A DNA stretch of 8,523 bases from Elusimicrobiota bacterium. Its GTDB lineage: Bacteria > Elusimicrobiota > Elusimicrobia > UBA1565. Position 1 is the stretch's first letter. Every line of letters begins with the position of its first letter. Below, piece after piece: positions 6,194-8,523 of this stretch. Location of the stretch: NCBI GenBank assembly GCA_003450735.1, contig DMEZ01000072.1, forward strand, positions 1-8,523. Reading direction: 5' to 3'. Both the position numbers and the translations under genes were made by a program. The notes under the pieces are model-generated. The model did no database searches and was not told where the DNA came from. It saw only the letters and a list, made by a program, of their open reading frames with translations.

Positions 6194-7371
6194 CAGCTTC
6201 CTCCGAAGATCTTCTTGAAGATCCCCCCGTCGTCTTTGGGGTCGTCCGTCCTCTCCTCCGCCCCGCCCGAGCCTTCGAAGGACGGAAGGTCCTGCGGGGC
6301 GTCGAGCGTCTTCGCGAACGCCTCGAGCAGCCGCGTCTGCTCCGAGGTAAGCTCCTTGGGGACTTCCACCTCGACCTTGACCCTCAGGTCGCCGAAGCCG
6401 CGGCCCCGCATCTTGGGCATCCCCTTGCCCTGGATGCGGAAGGCGGCGCCGTGCTGGACGCCGGCGGGCAGCTTGATCTTGGCTTTCGCGTCGGCGAGGG
6501 TGGGGACGACCAGGGTGCAGCCCAAGGCCGCCTGGGGGAAGGTGATGCGCTGGTGGAAGACCAGGTCGTCCTCGTCGCGCTCGAACTTGGGATGGGGCTT
6601 GAGGTGCACCTCGATGAAGAGGTCCCCGGCCGGCCCGCCCCGCGCGCCCGCCTCGCCTTCGCCCGCGATGCGCAAGGTCGCCCCGTCGTAGACGCCGACC
6701 GGGATGCGCACGGCCAGCTTGTGGCGCTTCTTGGCGGTGCCCGCGCCGCGGCAGTCCTTGCAGGGCGTCTCGATGATCTGGCCGGCCCCGCCGCAGGTCG
6801 GGCAGGTCTGGCTCATGGAGAAGAACCCCTGGGAGTACTGCACCCGCCCCGCCCCCCGGCAAGTCGCGCAGCGCTTGAGGCCCGTCCCGGGGCGGGCCCC
6901 GCTGCCGCCGCAGGCGGAACAGCTCTCGATGCGCTCGTACTCCAGGTGCTGCTGGGCGCCCTGGTAGGCGTCCTCGAGCGAGATGAGGATCTCGTATTTG
7001 AGGTCGTGTCCGCGGCGGGCGCGCGAGCGCCCGCCGCCCATCTGCCCGAAGAAGTTCTCGAAGAGATCTCCGAACACCTCGGAGGGGTCGCCGCTCATCC
7101 CGCCGAAGCCCTGGAAGCCTTCGAAGCCCCCGCGGCCCGCCCCGGCCCCCTGGACTCCCGCCTCGCCGTACTGGTCGTAGAGCTGGCGGCGCTTCGGGTC
7201 GGAGAGCGTCTCGTAGGCCGCGTTGACGACCTTGAAGCGCTCCTCGGCCTCCTTGTTGCCGGGGTTGCGGTCGGGGTGGAATTTCAGCGCGAGCTTGCGG
7301 AAGGCCGCTTTGATCTCGGCCTCGGTCGCGTTCCGGGGGACCCCGAGGGTCTCGTAGTAGTCCTTGGCCAC
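6193..7371 (-). CDS. dnaJ: DnaJ (Hsp40), co-chaperone of DnaK
   Basis: Role (family knowledge): binds unfolded proteins, passes them to DnaK and stimulates DnaK ATP hydrolysis through the J domain. Seen, 392 residues, typical of class A DnaJ: J domain 1-70 with HPD at 32-34; a Gly/Phe-rich linker at about 75-114; a zinc domain with all four CxxCxGxG repeats, CSACGGSG (151-158), CATCRGAG (168-175), CPTCGGAG (190-197) and CKDCRGAG (204-211); then two C-terminal beta-barrel client-binding domains to about 350. A charged tail ends in GIFKKIFGGS. Start: GTG at 7371, directly after the dnaK stop TAG with no spacer. Purine-rich AGGAG and AAGGA runs at the end of dnaK can serve as ribosome site. The gene overlaps rsmE by one base. 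Nothing essential is missing. Confidence 0.98.
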   Translation of the reverse strand: MAKDYYETLGVPRNATEAEIKAAFRKLALKFHPDRNPGNKEAEERFKVVNAAYETLSDPKRRQLYDQYGEAGVQGAGAGRGGFEGFQGFGGMSGDPSEVFGDLFENFFGQMGGGRSRARRGHDLKYEILISLEDAYQGAQQHLEYERIESCSACGGSGARPGTGLKRCATCRGAGRVQYSQGFFSMSQTCPTCGGAGQIIETPCKDCRGAGTAKKRHKLAVRIPVGVYDGATLRIAGEGEAGARGGPAGDLFIEVHLKPHPKFERDEDDLVFHQRITFPQAALGCTLVVPTLADAKAKIKLPAGVQHGAAFRIQGKGMPKMRGRGFGDLRVKVEVEVPKELTSEQTRLLEAFAKTLDAPQDLPSFEGSGGAEERTDDPKDDGGIFKKIFGGS

Positions 7372-8523
7372 CTAGTCCTTCTTCTCCTTCTCCTCGTCGA
7401 CGACCTCGGCGTCCACGACCTCTTCCTCGCCCTTCGGGCTCTTCTTGGGGGAGTCCTTGGGCCCCTCGGCCTTGCCGTTCTTCGGCGCGGCTTCGGCCTT
7501 CGCGGCGGCTTCCTTGTAGATGGCCTCGCCGAGCTTCTGGGAGGCGGTCACGAGGACGTCCTTGGCCTTCTGGATCTTCTCGACGTCCTCGCCCTTCAGG
7601 GCGTCCTTGAGGTCGGAGATGCCGCGGTCGATGGCCGTGCGCTCGTCCTGGGACACCTTGTCGCCGTGCTCGCGCAGAGCCTTCTCGGCGGCGTAGAGCA
7701 CCGTGTCGGCCTCGTTCTTGGTCTCGATCTGGCCTTTGCGCTTCTTGTCCTCCTCGGCGAACCGCTCGGCCTCCTTGATGAACTTGTCCACCTCGTCCTT
7801 GTTCAGCTTGTTCTTGGCCGTGATGGTGATGTGCTGGGTCTTCTTGGTGCCCAGGTCCTCGGCCCGGACGTTGAGGAGCCCGTTGGCGTCGATGGAGAAG
7901 GCGACCTTGATCTGCGGGATGCCCCGCGGGGCGGGCGGGATGCCGTCGAGGTCGAACTTGCCCAGCGAGACGTTGTCCTTGGCCATGGGGCGCTCGCCCT
8001 GCAGGACGTGCACCGTGACGGCCGGCTGGTTGTCGGACGCCGTGGAGAACACCTGCGACTTCTCGACGGGGATGGTCGTGTTCCGCTCGATGAGCGGCGT
8101 CATCACCCCGCCCAGGGTCTCGATGCCGAGGGTCAGCGGGGTCACGTCGAGCAGCAGCACGTCCTTGACCTCGCCGGTGAGCACCGCCGCCTGGACGGCC
8201 GCGCCGCTCGCCACGCACTCCATGGGGTCGATGCCGCGCTCCACCTTGCGGCCGACGTGCTCCTCGACGAAGCGCTGGACGATGGGCATGCGGGTCGGGC
8301 CGCCGACCAGGATGATCTTCGTGATGTCGGAGGTCTTGAGCTTGCCGTCGGCCAGAGCCTGGTCGATGGAGTGGCGGCAGCGCTCGACGATGGGCTCGAC
8401 GAGCGACTCGAGCTTGGCGCGGGTGAATTTGAGGACCAAGTGCTTGGGGCCGGTGCTGTCGGCGGTGATGAAGGGCAGGTTGACGTCGGTCTCCATGACG
8501 TTGGAGAGCTCGATCTTGGCCTT
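7372..8523 (-). CDS. dnaK: DnaK (Hsp70) chaperone, N-terminus outside the window
   Basis: Role (family knowledge): ATP-driven cytoplasmic chaperone that binds exposed hydrophobic segments and works with DnaJ and GrpE. Seen: the last 383 residues of a protein usually near 640. The frame is open through the window's right edge, where it reads KAKIELSNV-METDVNLPF, a typical DnaK passage, so the ATG at 8496 is internal. The nucleotide-binding domain end shows KIILVGGPTRMP; the interdomain linker VLLLDVTPL leads into the substrate-binding beta domain (LGIETLGG, then QVFSTASDNQPAV) and the helical lid. The tail is rich in Lys and Glu and contains EEVVDAEVVDEE, the acidic tail motif common in bacterial DnaK. 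Stop TAG is immediately followed by the dnaJ start. grpE and hrcA, often upstream, would lie outside the window. Confidence 0.98.
   Translation of the reverse strand, partial: KAKIELSNVMETDVNLPFITADSTGPKHLVLKFTRAKLESLVEPIVERCRHSIDQALADGKLKTSDITKIILVGGPTRMPIVQRFVEEHVGRKVERGIDPMECVASGAAVQAAVLTGEVKDVLLLDVTPLTLGIETLGGVMTPLIERNTTIPVEKSQVFSTASDNQPAVTVHVLQGERPMAKDNVSLGKFDLDGIPPAPRGIPQIKVAFSIDANGLLNVRAEDLGTKKTQHITITAKNKLNKDEVDKFIKEAERFAEEDKKRKGQIETKNEADTVLYAAEKALREHGDKVSQDERTAIDRGISDLKDALKGEDVEKIQKAKDVLVTASQKLGEAIYKEAAAKAEAAPKNGKAEGPKDSPKKSPKGEEEVVDAEVVDEEKEKKD

Noticed and set aside
5402..6691. 429-codon plus-strand frame opposite rsmE and dnaJ, and similar plus-strand frames opposite the phosphoesterase (3381-4532)
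   Set aside because: Both are antisense shadows of well-supported genes, with low-complexity products and no start signals of note.
5438..8218. Very long open frame running through rsmE and the third frame of dnaJ and dnaK (926 codons)
   Set aside because: Only the last 251 codons encode a recognisable protein, RsmE. The rest is Arg/Gly/Pro-rich shadow of dnaJ and dnaK created by high G+C.
1..8523. CRISPR array, tRNA, rRNA, insertion sequence or transposase
   Set aside because: I saw no regularly spaced repeats, no tRNA or rRNA-like segment, and no transposase or terminal repeats in any frame.

Overview
The window holds seven protein-coding genes, all on the minus strand and so read from the right edge to the left. 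Two are cut by the window edges. Most of the DNA is high in G+C, with codons strongly biased to G/C in third position. The core is a chaperone and RNA-modification block: dnaK (3' part), dnaJ, rsmE, and further on mtaB (5' part). This gene set occurs in that order in many bacterial phyla, so the organism is a high-GC bacterium whose phylum I cannot fix from sequence alone. The envelope-type phosphoesterase hints only weakly at a Gram-negative cell plan.

Right part (5438-8523): dnaK, dnaJ and rsmE are packed with no spacer. The dnaK stop TAG is followed directly by the GTG start of dnaJ. The dnaJ stop and rsmE start share one base (TGATG). They are very probably one translationally coupled operon: DnaK folds client proteins, DnaJ delivers clients and stimulates its ATPase, and RsmE methylates 16S rRNA. 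No prmA gene lies between dnaJ and rsmE, where it is often found.

Middle part (3204-5437): after a 150-base AT-richer gap with a hairpin and a 16-bp dyad come an unrecognised, possibly exported protein of about 321 residues and, five bases later, a membrane-anchored calcineurin-like metallophosphoesterase of the YkuE/YaeI/LpxG type. The two look like a separate two-gene unit.

Left part (1-3203): a lower-GC gene encodes a 570-residue regulator with an AlbA_2 (Schlafen-type) domain, a Bergerat ATPase domain and two C-terminal winged-helix-like segments. It has its own strong promoter (TTGATA, 17 bases, TATCAT). A 9-base motif occurs three times over that promoter, two copies in direct orientation one helical turn apart and one inverted, which looks like an operator for autoregulation. 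Its base composition and position suggest it was acquired and inserted upstream of mtaB. mtaB, a tRNA methylthiotransferase for t6A37, runs off the left edge. It has all six cluster cysteines, an altered segment just after the radical-SAM motif, and an unclear translation start.

The points most worth a second look are the three-copy operator of the AlbA_2 regulator, the unknown protein paired with the phosphoesterase, the odd mtaB 5' end, and the unusual MtaB residues.
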